From assembly GCA_045538755.1 (NCBI GenBank), contig JAZQEC010000008.1:42294-106293 (forward strand): a DNA stretch of 64,000 bases, in the 5' to 3' direction. Positions 54,415 to 63,872 of the stretch are shown piece by piece. How positions within the stretch are numbered: position 1 is the stretch's first letter; every line of letters starts with the position of its first letter. The notes beneath the pieces are model-generated. The model was not told the origin of the DNA. It saw only the letters and a list, made by a program, of their open reading frames with translations, and searched no databases. Position numbers and translations under genes: made by a program. The DNA comes from UBA1738 sp045538755. GTDB lineage: Bacteria; Bacillota; Clostridia; UBA1381.

Positions 54415-55356
54415 TCAGTTATTTCTTGTCAAAAGCTCAAGGTCGGTATGCTGATAGTCGTTTTCGCCAAAGGCGGTGCCTTCCTGCTTGGAGCGGTTTT
54501 TGAACTTTCTGTTATCTTCTTCTGCGGCAGCAATCGTAGAAATTCCCTGCTTGCTCCAGCGTGTAATAATTTTGTCCATATACGGAAAAGAGAGCTTTGC
54601 GGTCTGGATTATGCAGTATTCATACGCAAGCGCAATCATTTCTTCGCTCATATTAAGGTCTTCGTGCCATTTGGTAAGATATTTTTCTTCAATCTGTGAA
54701 AGACTTCTGTCGGCAATTCCCATAATCTTGCGAATTGAATATAAAAAACCGGTCTTTTGTTCTTCGTTTTTAAGGTAGAGTGCAACGCTTTCTGATGTAC
54801 AAAGTCCCATTTCGTGCCATGAAACAGCAACCTTTTCTATGTAGCTCATTCTGTTTTTGCCTTTTGAAACGCAAAATTCCAAAAGCAGAAGTATAACCTC
54901 GGGCGGCATTTTAAGGTCAGAATAAAACCAGTAGATTGTTTCCATATCCTTTTCAGTTATAGTTTTACCGAGGATTTCCTGCGAAAGCATAAACATATCG
55001 GAAAGGCCCTTGTCGCCTGCGATTATTTCGGCAAGGTTTTCGACAGGCTTATGGCTGGGAGCTTCGATTAGCGGCATCTCGGCAGGCATTGACGAACCTT
55101 TTGAAAAGCAGAAGGTGTCGCCGTTTTTAAACATAACGCCTTGAGATTCCCAGTATTTGATTGCGTGCATCAAGTCGCTTTCTAAAAGACCAAGCGTTTC
55201 AGCAATGTCGGAAAACTCTTCGCTTTTATTTTCTGCCGCAAGCATCAAAAGATATAAGTAAACCTTTACAAAAGTCGGATTTGCCTGTGGCAGCTTATCC
55301 TTTATAAACTCTGCCGAAACCGGCACAAATTTGTCGTCGTTTGTAAAATAAGGCAT
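54415..55356 (-). CDS. DnaD-domain protein with two DnaD modules
   Basis: A 313-residue protein: an N-terminal winged-helix-like DDBH1 region (about 10-75) and two DnaD DDBH2 domains (about 122-195, EILGKTITEKDMETIYWFYSDLKMPPEVILLLLEFCV; and about 205-280, KIMGIADRSLSQIEEKYLTKWHEDLNMSEEMIALAYEYCI), a tail with charged residues. Each has the YxxxI/W-type ending (SYIEKVAVSWHEMG, PYMDKIITRWSKQGI). DnaD acts in primosome loading with DnaB in Bacillus. Doubling of the module is common in Clostridia. GAGGAG precedes the ATG. Confidence 0.88.
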   Translation of the reverse strand: MPYFTNDDKFVPVSAEFIKDKLPQANPTFVKVYLYLLMLAAENKSEEFSDIAETLGLLESDLMHAIKYWESQGVMFKNGDTFCFSKGSSMPAEMPLIEAPSHKPVENLAEIIAGDKGLSDMFMLSQEILGKTITEKDMETIYWFYSDLKMPPEVILLLLEFCVSKGKNRMSYIEKVAVSWHEMGLCTSESVALYLKNEEQKTGFLYSIRKIMGIADRSLSQIEEKYLTKWHEDLNMSEEMIALAYEYCIIQTAKLSFPYMDKIITRWSKQGISTIAAAEEDNRKFKNRSKQEGTAFGENDYQHTDLELLTRNN

Positions 55357-55416
55357 ATTTTCAACTCCTCATATAATAAAAAATCCAAATTTTTGAAAAA
55401 AAAGTCAATATGCCTG

Positions 55417-55445
55417 TTGACATATTGAAAAAAGTGTGATAACAT
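55417..55445 (+). promoter_or_regulatory. Possible promoter of rpoBC
   Basis: TTGACA (55417-55422) and TAACAT (55440-55445), 17-base spacer, about 160 bases upstream of rpoB. The leader (about 55455-55608) shows no gene. L10/L7-L12 genes that usually precede rpoB are absent, so an own promoter is needed. Confidence 0.55.
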
Positions 55446-55608
55446 TGTATGTTGTACTATGGTGATAATATGGGATTAATATCCGCTGCTCACGCTTCGA
55501 TTTACATTATATCATAAGATATTCTAAAAATCAAGAGCAGAATGATAAATATTTGATATGTATAAAATTCCCGTAGGAAAAGAAATTTTTTGACGAGGTG
55601 ATAAAAGA

Positions 55609-58600
55609 ATGGTACATGAGGTGCATTTGGGAAAAAACACCAGACTGAGCTATTCCAAAATCAATGAAGTTTTGGAAATGCCCAACCTTATCGAGGTACA
55701 GAAAAATTCCTACAAATGGTTTCTTGAGGAAGGATTAAAGGAAGTATTCCACGATATTTCTCCAATAACCGACCACTCAGGACATTTGAGTCTGGAGTTT
55801 ATCGACTACACCATCGATTACAATTCGAAGTATTCCGTAGAGGAATGTAAGGAAAGAGACGCAAAATATGCGGCTCCGCTTCGAGTTAGTGTAAGACTGA
55901 TTAACCGTGAAACCGGCGAAATTAAGGAGCAGGAAATCTTTATGGGTGATTTCCCGCTTATGACAGAGCAGGGAACTTTCATCATTAACGGTGCAGAACG
56001 TGTTATTGTCAGCCAGCTTACAAGATCTCCAGGTATGTATTATGAATTTACAAGGGACAAGACTGGTAAGCCTCTTTATATGTCCACCGTAATTCCATAT
56101 CGCGGTGCTTGGCTTGAGTATGAAACTGACTCAAATGACGTGTTCTCAGTAAGAATTGACCGTACAAGAAAAATTCCGGTCACTGTTTTGATGCGTGCAA
56201 TGGGCGTTCAGACAAATGCGGAAATTCTTGATATGTTCGGCGAAGACCCACGTCTTACAGCAACATTCGAAAAAGACCCTACTGATAACAGAAATGATGC
56301 ACTTCTCGAAATTTACAAAAGGTTGCGTCCGGGCGAACCGCTTAATGTGGAAAATGCAGAAAGCCTTATCACCAATATGTTCTTTGATCCGAAGCGTTAC
56401 GATTTGGCACGTGTAGGAAGATATAAATATGATAAAAAAGTTGCACTTGCCTCAAGAATCAGAGGAAAGGTTGTTGCTGACGATGTTATAAGCCCTCTTA
56501 CCGGCGAAATCCTTGCAAATGCAGGCGACAGTTTGTCTGGCGAAATGGCTGAAGCTATCGAAAGAGCGGGTGTTAACAGCCTTGACCTTATTGTTGATGA
56601 AAGACGTGTGCGTGTCCTTTCAAACGACACTGTTTACATTGACGAATACTGTGATTTTGATGTAAGCGACATTCGTTATAAGAAGGTAAGAAGAAGTGTT
56701 CTTTTAGAAATCCTCGACAATGCTGAAAATGACGAAGATGCAAAGGAACAGATTCTCGCAAGACTTGATGAGCTTTCACCGAAGCACATTACTGTTGAGG
56801 ATATGCTTGCATCTATTAACTATGTTATGTGTCTTGCAAACGGTATCGGTGAAACAGACGATATCGACCATTTAGGAAACCGTCGTGTAAGAAGCGTTGG
56901 TGAGCTTCTGCAGAACCAGTTTAGAATCGGTCTTTCAAGAATGGAAAGAGTTGTGCGTGAAAGAATGACAATTCAGGATCTTGAAATCATCACTCCGCAG
57001 ACTCTTATCAATATAAGACCAATTATCGCTACAATTAACGAGTTCTTTGGTTCATCACAGCTTTCACAGTTTATGGACCAGCCGAACCCACTTGCAGAAC
57101 TCCGTCATAAAAGACGTATTTCAGCACTCGGCCCTGGCGGACTTTCAAGAGAAAGAGCCGGATTTGAAGTGCGTGACGTTCACTATTCTCATTACGGCAG
57201 AATGTGTCCTATCGAGACTCCTGAAGGACCGAACATCGGTCTTATCACATCACTTGCAACATTTGCAAGAATTAATGAATACGGCTTCATTGAAGCTCCA
57301 TACAGAAAGGTTTCAAAAGAAACAGGCGTTGTAACAGACGAAATCGTGTATATGTCAGCTGACGAAGAAGACATTTACACAATCGCACAGGCAAACGAAC
57401 CGCTTGACAGCGAAGGTCATTTCCTTGACAAAAAAGTTTCCGCACGTTATCGTGACGAAATTATAGAAGTAACACCTGAAAAGATTGACTATATGGACGT
57501 ATCTCCAAGACAGCTTGTTTCAGTTGTTACAGCTTGTATCCCGTTCCTTGAAAACGACGACGCAAACCGTGCGCTCATGGGTTCTAACATGCAGTGTCAG
57601 GCAGTTCCGCTTTTAACAACTGATTCACCTATCGTCGGAACAGGTATGGAATATAAGGCTGCAAAGGACTCAGGTTCTGCAGTGCTTGCTAAAGAGGCAG
57701 GAACAGTTGTTAAGGTTTCTGCTGATGAGATTGTCATTAAGGGTGACAAGACAGGCGCAAAATATACACAAAAGCTTATTAAATTTGCACGTTCAAACCA
57801 GTCTACCTGCATCAATCAAAGACCGATTGTTTCAGCAGGCGAGCACGTTGAGACGGGCGATATAATTGCCGACGGTCCGGCTATGGATAACGGCGAATTA
57901 GCTCTCGGTAAAAACGTTCTAATCGGATTTATGACCTGGGAAGGTTATAACTACGAGGACGCGGTTTTGATTTCAGAAGAGCTTGTTAAGCATGATATGT
58001 TCACTTCAATTCACATTGAAGAATATGAATGTGAAGCAAGAGATACAAAGCTTGGTGCAGAGGAAATCACAAGAGATATTCCTAACGTATCAGAGGAAGC
58101 TTTGAAAGACTTAAACGAAGACGGTATCATCAGAATTGGTGCTGAAGTTAGAGCAGGAGATATTTTGGTTGGTAAGGTTACACCAAAGGGTGAAACAGAG
58201 CTCACTCCTGAAGAAAGACTTCTTCGTGCAATCTTTGGTGAAAAGGCAAGAGAAGTCCGTGATACTTCACTTCGTGTACCTCACGGTGAAAACGGTATTA
58301 TCGTTGATGTTAAGATATTCACACGTGAAAATGGCGACGAATTATCACCTGGTGTAAATAAGGTGGTAAGATGCTATATCGCACAAAAGAGAAAAATCTC
58401 TGTTGGTGATAAGATGGCGGGCCGTCACGGAAATAAGGGTGTCGTATCCCGTGTACTTCCACAGGAAGATATGCCATTCTTAGAAGATGGTACACCGCTT
58501 CAAATCGTGCTAAACCCACTAGGCGTTCCGTCACGTATGAACATCGGTCAGGTGCTTGAAATGCATCTTGGCTATGCGTACAGAACACTTAGCTTAAAGA

Positions 58601-59406
58601 CTCGTGAGCAGCTTGAATCAATGACAGCAGAAGATGCATATAAGCAGGTGATTTTAGATGCAAAGGATACACAGCTTCAATCAGGTAAGCAGTATATCAA
58701 GATTGCAACTCCTGTATTTGACGGTGCTCACGATGAAGACTTAAAGCAGGCATTTGAACTTGCAGGACTTTCCCAAACATACAAATCCGTTGTTTATGAC
58801 GGAAGAACAGGTGATAAGTTTGACAATCCTGTAACGGTCGGTGTCATGTACTACCTGAAGCTCGACCACTTGGTTGACGATAAGATTCACGCACGTTCAA
58901 CGGGTCCTTACTCACTCGTTACACAGCAGCCGCTCGGTGGTAAAGCTCAGTTCGGTGGACAGAGATTCGGTGAAATGGAAGTTTGGGCGCTTGAAGCTTA
59001 CGGTGCTGCATATACCCTGCAGGAAATCCTGACAGTTAAGTCGGACGATATCGTAGGACGTGTTAAGACTTATGAAGCAATCGTTAAGGGCGAAAACATT
59101 CCAAAATCAGGTGTTCCGGAATCCTTTAGAGTTTTGGTTAAGGAACTTCAGGCTTTGGCACTTGACGTAAGAATTTTAGACAGAGACGGCGGCGAAATTG
59201 ACATTGACGCATCACTTGATGAGGACGATATGCCAAGAGAAAGCGAACTTATCCAGACTATGGAAGAGGGCGATGTTCCGCTAAATTTTGACGAAGATAT
59301 TGAGGATGATATGATTCTCGAAGATATAGGCGATGATGAGTTCAGCTATGAAGATGAGGAAGACGAATTTACAGAAAGCGACATCATCACACCTGATGAT
59401 TTTTAA
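55609..59406 (+). CDS. rpoB: RNA polymerase beta subunit
   Basis: A 1265-residue beta subunit. Recognisable: N-terminal protrusion (SYSKINEVLEMPNLIEVQ), rifampicin cluster region (SSQLSQFMDQPNPLAELRHKRR, ALGPGGLSRERAG), PIETPEGPNIGLI, the GDKMAGRHGNKGVVS motif, and C-terminal GGKAQFGGQRFGEMEVWALE. It has an acidic C-terminal tail rich in Asp/Glu (about residues 1200-1265). GAGGTG precedes the ATG. rpoC follows by 15 bases. The upstream neighbour is a dnaD-like gene, not rplL. Confidence 0.99.
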   Translation: MVHEVHLGKNTRLSYSKINEVLEMPNLIEVQKNSYKWFLEEGLKEVFHDISPITDHSGHLSLEFIDYTIDYNSKYSVEECKERDAKYAAPLRVSVRLINRETGEIKEQEIFMGDFPLMTEQGTFIINGAERVIVSQLTRSPGMYYEFTRDKTGKPLYMSTVIPYRGAWLEYETDSNDVFSVRIDRTRKIPVTVLMRAMGVQTNAEILDMFGEDPRLTATFEKDPTDNRNDALLEIYKRLRPGEPLNVENAESLITNMFFDPKRYDLARVGRYKYDKKVALASRIRGKVVADDVISPLTGEILANAGDSLSGEMAEAIERAGVNSLDLIVDERRVRVLSNDTVYIDEYCDFDVSDIRYKKVRRSVLLEILDNAENDEDAKEQILARLDELSPKHITVEDMLASINYVMCLANGIGETDDIDHLGNRRVRSVGELLQNQFRIGLSRMERVVRERMTIQDLEIITPQTLINIRPIIATINEFFGSSQLSQFMDQPNPLAELRHKRRISALGPGGLSRERAGFEVRDVHYSHYGRMCPIETPEGPNIGLITSLATFARINEYGFIEAPYRKVSKETGVVTDEIVYMSADEEDIYTIAQANEPLDSEGHFLDKKVSARYRDEIIEVTPEKIDYMDVSPRQLVSVVTACIPFLENDDANRALMGSNMQCQAVPLLTTDSPIVGTGMEYKAAKDSGSAVLAKEAGTVVKVSADEIVIKGDKTGAKYTQKLIKFARSNQSTCINQRPIVSAGEHVETGDIIADGPAMDNGELALGKNVLIGFMTWEGYNYEDAVLISEELVKHDMFTSIHIEEYECEARDTKLGAEEITRDIPNVSEEALKDLNEDGIIRIGAEVRAGDILVGKVTPKGETELTPEERLLRAIFGEKAREVRDTSLRVPHGENGIIVDVKIFTRENGDELSPGVNKVVRCYIAQKRKISVGDKMAGRHGNKGVVSRVLPQEDMPFLEDGTPLQIVLNPLGVPSRMNIGQVLEMHLGYAYRTLSLKTREQLESMTAEDAYKQVILDAKDTQLQSGKQYIKIATPVFDGAHDEDLKQAFELAGLSQTYKSVVYDGRTGDKFDNPVTVGVMYYLKLDHLVDDKIHARSTGPYSLVTQQPLGGKAQFGGQRFGEMEVWALEAYGAAYTLQEILTVKSDDIVGRVKTYEAIVKGENIPKSGVPESFRVLVKELQALALDVRILDRDGGEIDIDASLDEDDMPRESELIQTMEEGDVPLNFDEDIEDDMILEDIGDDEFSYEDEEDEFTESDIITPDDF

Positions 59407-59421
59407 TGGAGGGGTTAAGAT

Positions 59422-62400
59422 ATGTTAGAATTTAATAGCTTTGAAGCAATAAAAATCGGATTAGCCTCACCGGAAACCATCAGAGGCTGGTCACACGGCG
59501 AAGTTAAGAAGCCGGAGACTATTAACTACCGTACACTAAAGCCGGAAAGAGACGGTCTTTTCTGCGAAAAAATCTTTGGACCTACAAAGGACTGGGAGTG
59601 TCACTGCGGTAAGTATAAAAAGATAAGATATAAGGGTGTTGTCTGTGACCGATGCGGCGTTGAGGTTACAAAATCAAAAGTCCGCCGTGAAAGAATGGGA
59701 CATATAGAGCTTGCAACACCGGTATCTCATATCTGGTATTTCAAGGGTGTTCCGTCAGCTATGGGACTTACTCTTGATATTTCACCAAGAAACCTTGAAA
59801 AAGTACTCTACTTTGCATCATATATCGTAATCGATCCGGGCAAAACCGAGCTTAAGGAAAAGCAGGTTCTGTCTGAAAAGGAATACCGTGATGCTTATGA
59901 AAAATACGGCGACAAGTTTGTCTGCGGTATGGGTGCTGAAGCGATTTTGACACTGCTTGAAAAAATCGACCTTGACGCACTTTCAGAAGAATTAAAGGAA
60001 GAGCTTGAAAATTCACAAGGACAGAAGAAGGCAAAGATTATAAAGAGACTTGAAGTAATTGAAGCCTTCAGAATTTCAGGAAATCGCCCGGAATGGATGG
60101 TTATGACAATCGTTCCGGTTATTCCGCCGGATCTTCGTCCAATGGTTCAGCTCGATGGCGGCAGATTTGCAACAAGTGACTTAAACGACCTGTACAGACG
60201 TGTTATCAACAGAAATAACCGTCTAAAGAGACTCTTAGAGCTTGGTGCACCTGACATCATCATCAGAAACGAAAAGAGAATGCTTCAGGAAGCGGTTGAT
60301 GCTTTAATTAACAACGGCCGTCGCGGAAGAACCGTTACAGGCCCTGGAAACAGAGCACTCAAATCACTTTCTGACCTCTTAAAGGGTAAGCAGGGACGTT
60401 TCCGTCAGAACCTTCTTGGTAAGCGTGTTGACTATTCAGGACGTTCAGTTATCGTTGTTGGCCCTGAAATGAAGATTTATCAGTGCGGTGTGCCGAAGGA
60501 AATGGCAATCGAACTGTTTAAGCCGTTCGTAATGAAGGAGCTTGTGGCAAGAAATCTTGCGCATAATATAAAGAGTGCAAAACGTATGGTTGAGCACGTT
60601 AAACCTGAAATCTGGGACGTTTTGGAGGATGTTATCAAGGAGCATCCGGTACTTCTAAACCGTGCGCCTACACTTCACAGACTCGGTATACAGGCATTCG
60701 AGCCGAAGCTTGTTGATGGCCATGCCTTAAAGCTTCATCCACTTGTATGTACTGCGTATAACGCCGACTTTGACGGTGACCAGATGGCAATTCACGTTCC
60801 GCTGTCGCCTGAGGCACAGGCAGAAGCAAGATTCTTGATGCTTTCTGCAAATAACCTCTTAAAACCACAGGACGGACATCCGGTAACAGTTCCTACACAG
60901 GATATGATTTTGGGTTCTTACTACCTCACAGTCGTTAAACATGACGAAATCGGCGGTAAGGATTATCCGGAAAGAGACCAGTCAGAAGAGTGGCATCCGC
61001 ATTACTATGCTTCAGAAGACGAAGCAATGCTTGCATATTATAATAAGGCAGTTGGACTTCATACACCTATTAAGGTTAGAAAAGAAAAGACAATCAGAGG
61101 TGTTGCATATTCAAGAATTATCGATGCAACAGTAGGTAAGCTTATATTCAATAAGAATATCCCACAGGACCTCGGAAATGTTGACAGAACAGACGGCTGC
61201 GACACAATGTTCGACCTTGAAATCAATGAGGTTGTAGGAAAGAAAGCACTTGGTAAGATTATTGCTGCTTGTATCAGAACCCATGATACTACAAAGACAG
61301 CCGAAGTGCTTGACCTCATCAAGGAAACAGGCTATAAGTATTCAACACTCGGTGCACTTACAGTTTCTGTAAGCGACATCGAAGTTCCTGAAAAGAAGCA
61401 GGAGCTTTTGGCTGATGCTGAAAAGCAGATTGATTCAATCGCTAAGAAGTATAGACGTGGTCTTCTCACTAACGAAGAAAGATATAACGAAGTTATTAAG
61501 GTCTGGGGTGCTACAACTGAAAAGGTTACAAAAGCCATGATGGACAACATGGATGAGTTCAACCCAATCTTTATGATGGCGGACTCAGGAGCCCGTGGTA
61601 GCGTTAACCAGATCAGACAGCTTGCAGGTATGCGTGGACTTATGGCGGATACAAAGGGTAGAGCGGTAGAAATTCCTATCCGTGCTAACTTCCGAGAAGG
61701 TCTTAACGTACTTGAGTACTTCGTATCATCTCACGGTGCGAGAAAAGGTCTTACCGATACGGCTCTTCGAACAGCCGACTCAGGTTACCTGACACGTCGA
61801 CTTGTTGACGTATCACAAGACGTTATAATTCGTGAAAAGGACTGTGGAACTTTAGAGGGCGAAACAGTAAAAGCTATCAAGGACGGCAACGAAGTAATCG
61901 AGCCATTAAAGGATCGTATTGTGGGCAGAACTGCACTTGAGGATATTGCTCATCCAGAGACGGGCGAAATTCTTGCTTATGCAGATATGCTTATAACAGA
62001 TGATCAGGCACAGAAGATCGTTTCAGCGGGAATTGAAGCTGTTAAGATTAGAAGTGCACTTACCTGTAAGACAAAGAATGGCGTATGTTCAAAATGTTAC
62101 GGTATGAACCTTGCAACAGGTAAGCTTGTTAACGTAGGTGAAGCTGTTGGTATCATCGCTGCACAGTCAATCGGTGAACCGGGTACACAGCTAACAATGA
62201 GAACGTTCCACGCCGGCGGTGTTGCTGGCGGTGCCGACGTTACACAGGGTCTCCCACGTGTCGAGGAACTTTTTGAAGCAAGAAAACCAAAGGGACTTGC
62301 AATTCTTTCCGAAATCGGCGGAAAGGTGAGCGTTGTAGAGTCCAAGAGACGCCGCGAAGTTACTGTTACAAACGACGAAGTTGGCGAAGCAAAGACATAT

Positions 62401-62991
62401 ATTATTCCTTACGGCTCAACAATTAAGGTTGCAGACGGCGACGTTATTGAAAAGGGTGATGAACTTACAGTAGGTTCTGCTTACCCGAACGACATCTTGC
62501 GTATCAACGGAACACGTGCCGTTCAGGCATATATTACCCGTGAAGTTCAGAGAACTTACCGTATGCAGGGTGTTGACATCAACGACAAGCACGTTGAAAT
62601 CATCACAAAGCAGATGCTCCGTAAGGTTAAGATTGAGGAGTCTGGCGATTCAAATCTCTTAATAGGCTCAATGGTTGACCGCTTTGAGGTTGAAGAAGCA
62701 AATGAGCTCCTAAAAGAACAGGGAAGTGAAAATCTTGTTCAGTGCTCGCCTGTGCTTTTGGGTATCACAAAAGCATCTCTTGCAACAGATTCGTTCTTGT
62801 CGGCGGCTTCCTTCCAGGAAACAACAAAGGTTCTTACTGAGGCTGCTATCAAGGGTAAGGTTGATCCGCTTCTCGGTCTGAAGGAAAACGTTATTATCGG
62901 TAAACTCATTCCGGCAGGTACAGGTATGCAGGCATACAAAGACGTGTCTATTACAAAAGACGGATTTGAAGTTGACGAAGACGAGATATAA
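59422..62991 (+). CDS. rpoC: RNA polymerase beta-prime subunit
   Basis: A 1189-residue beta-prime subunit. N-terminal zinc site (CHCGKYKKIRYKGVVCDRCG), clamp, active-site NADFDGDQMAIHVPL with the Mg-binding Asp triad, and C-terminal zinc ribbon (CKTKNGVCSKCYGMNLATG) and AAQSIGEPGTQLTMRTFH. Length is normal for Firmicutes. GGAGGGG precedes the ATG. Terminator follows at 63011. Confidence 0.99.
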   Translation: MLEFNSFEAIKIGLASPETIRGWSHGEVKKPETINYRTLKPERDGLFCEKIFGPTKDWECHCGKYKKIRYKGVVCDRCGVEVTKSKVRRERMGHIELATPVSHIWYFKGVPSAMGLTLDISPRNLEKVLYFASYIVIDPGKTELKEKQVLSEKEYRDAYEKYGDKFVCGMGAEAILTLLEKIDLDALSEELKEELENSQGQKKAKIIKRLEVIEAFRISGNRPEWMVMTIVPVIPPDLRPMVQLDGGRFATSDLNDLYRRVINRNNRLKRLLELGAPDIIIRNEKRMLQEAVDALINNGRRGRTVTGPGNRALKSLSDLLKGKQGRFRQNLLGKRVDYSGRSVIVVGPEMKIYQCGVPKEMAIELFKPFVMKELVARNLAHNIKSAKRMVEHVKPEIWDVLEDVIKEHPVLLNRAPTLHRLGIQAFEPKLVDGHALKLHPLVCTAYNADFDGDQMAIHVPLSPEAQAEARFLMLSANNLLKPQDGHPVTVPTQDMILGSYYLTVVKHDEIGGKDYPERDQSEEWHPHYYASEDEAMLAYYNKAVGLHTPIKVRKEKTIRGVAYSRIIDATVGKLIFNKNIPQDLGNVDRTDGCDTMFDLEINEVVGKKALGKIIAACIRTHDTTKTAEVLDLIKETGYKYSTLGALTVSVSDIEVPEKKQELLADAEKQIDSIAKKYRRGLLTNEERYNEVIKVWGATTEKVTKAMMDNMDEFNPIFMMADSGARGSVNQIRQLAGMRGLMADTKGRAVEIPIRANFREGLNVLEYFVSSHGARKGLTDTALRTADSGYLTRRLVDVSQDVIIREKDCGTLEGETVKAIKDGNEVIEPLKDRIVGRTALEDIAHPETGEILAYADMLITDDQAQKIVSAGIEAVKIRSALTCKTKNGVCSKCYGMNLATGKLVNVGEAVGIIAAQSIGEPGTQLTMRTFHAGGVAGGADVTQGLPRVEELFEARKPKGLAILSEIGGKVSVVESKRRREVTVTNDEVGEAKTYIIPYGSTIKVADGDVIEKGDELTVGSAYPNDILRINGTRAVQAYITREVQRTYRMQGVDINDKHVEIITKQMLRKVKIEESGDSNLLIGSMVDRFEVEEANELLKEQGSENLVQCSPVLLGITKASLATDSFLSAASFQETTKVLTEAAIKGKVDPLLGLKENVIIGKLIPAGTGMQAYKDVSITKDGFEVDEDEI

Positions 62992-63010
62992 AATTGCGTA
63001 ACAAATAAAA

Positions 63011-63047
63011 AAAGAACTGTTTTGCTAAAGGCGAAACAGTTCTTTTT
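63011..63047. terminator. Terminator of rpoBC
   Basis: AAAGAACTGTTT (63011-63022) pairs with AAACAGTTCTTT (63034-63045), then TT; also usable by the convergent small gene. Confidence 0.88.
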
Positions 63048-63055
63048 GCGTGCAA

Positions 63056-63229
63056 TTATTTTGATGTTAGTTTTTCATATTCCTGCAGATAATATTTATA
63101 TATTGGACAGGCGATAAGCCTGCATTTTAAACAGAAGTTATTGTACGTGCTATTGTCTACCTGCCCGTTTTTCATTTTACATATCAAAACATTTTCTTCT
63201 TGTTTTAAAAATTTGCATATATTTTTCAT
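63056..63229 (-). CDS. Small Cys-rich protein, unknown
   Basis: A 57-residue frame from ATG (63227-63229) after AAGGAG at 6 bases. It reads MKNICKFLKQEENVLICKMK, then NNFCLKCRLIACPIYKYYLQ. Five Cys (residues 5, 17, 33, 36, 41), the last three as CxxCxxxxC, suggest metal or Fe-S binding, but a fold is not recognised. It is divergent from an XRE regulator across a shared palindrome. The strong ribosome binding site and promoter (TTGATT-17-TATAAT on the minus strand, 63308-63280) support it as real. Confidence 0.7.
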   Translation of the reverse strand: MKNICKFLKQEENVLICKMKNGQVDNSTYNNFCLKCRLIACPIYKYYLQEYEKLTSK

Positions 63230-63278
63230 TACATTCTCCTTTATGCGAACTATAAAATATCCGTTTTTGGGATATTAA

Positions 63279-63308
63279 TATTATACCAAATCGGTATAAT
63301 AAAATCAA
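63279..63308. promoter_or_regulatory. Shared palindrome with back-to-back -10 boxes
   Basis: TATTATACC-AAATC-GGTATAATA (63279-63301) is a perfect 9-bp-arm palindrome. Its left arm is the -10 (TATAAT read on the minus strand, 63280-63285) of the Cys-rich gene, with -35 TTGATT at 63303-63308; its right arm is a plus-strand TATAAT (63295-63300) for the XRE gene. It is a likely operator of the XRE protein. Confidence 0.75.
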
Positions 63309-63320
63309 GAGGGAATATTT

Positions 63321-63530
63321 ATGAGAAGATTAAAAGAACTGCGGAAGAAAAAGAGAATATCACAGCTTAAATTGGCTATGGATTTGAATATGAGTCAAAA
63401 TAGTGTGAGTAGATATGAAACAGGAAAGCATCAGGCTGATTATGAGACTCTTGTTAAAATAGCTGATTATTTTAATGTTTCTGTTGATTATCTTCTTGAA
63501 AGAACTGACAACCCGAATATTATGAGATAG
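63321..63530 (+). CDS. XRE-family regulator
   Basis: A 69-residue helix-turn-helix protein: LKELRKKKRISQLKLAMDLNMSQNSVSRYETGKHQ, ending with the YFNVSVDYLLERTDNP tail typical of small clostridial XRE regulators. GAGGG precedes the ATG. Divergent from the Cys-rich gene; the intervening palindrome suggests it controls both directions. No effector domain. Confidence 0.9.
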   Translation: MRRLKELRKKKRISQLKLAMDLNMSQNSVSRYETGKHQADYETLVKIADYFNVSVDYLLERTDNPNIMR

Positions 63531-63538
63531 GGTTATTG

Positions 63539-63561
63539 GGCGGCTTTTGGTCGTCTTTTTT
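63539..63561 (+). terminator. Terminator of XRE gene
   Basis: GGCGGC-TTTTG-GTCGTC with G-T pairs, followed by a run of T. Confidence 0.65.
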
Positions 63562-63872
63562 ATTTTTTTGTAACTAAAAGAGGATAAAGTTTCGGGTGCT
63601 TTGATTTACCCGAACCCCTAACCGACCCAAAGTGGTAATTCTTAAAATTTGGGTATTCATAATCGGAATTACCCCTGCTAAACATCTCATCGCTTGGTGG
63701 AGCAAGCTGTGCATTTAAAAAAGTGTAATTGGTAAATAAAATATTTTGCCATGTTTTAATTATTTCACACTCCTCACAACGTGAAGTGTCAACTTGTTAA
63801 AATTTAGTGCCCCAATGCGTAATGTATAAAAAGTTCTAATAAAAATTGCACTAAATGAATTTTACCGAAAAT
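63562..63872. other. Mostly non-coding stretch with inverted repeats
   Basis: No supported gene. Inverted repeats: TTCGGGT/ACCCGAA (about 63585-63611) and GGTAATTC/GAATTACC (about 63632-63674). A TTGACA read on the minus strand near 63790 has no matching -10. Nothing else seen. Confidence 0.4.

Noticed and set aside
63700..63760. 20-codon minus-strand frame after GAGGAG near 63750-63770
   Set aside because: Too short, spacing to the ribosome binding site too long, and no similarity to anything recognised.
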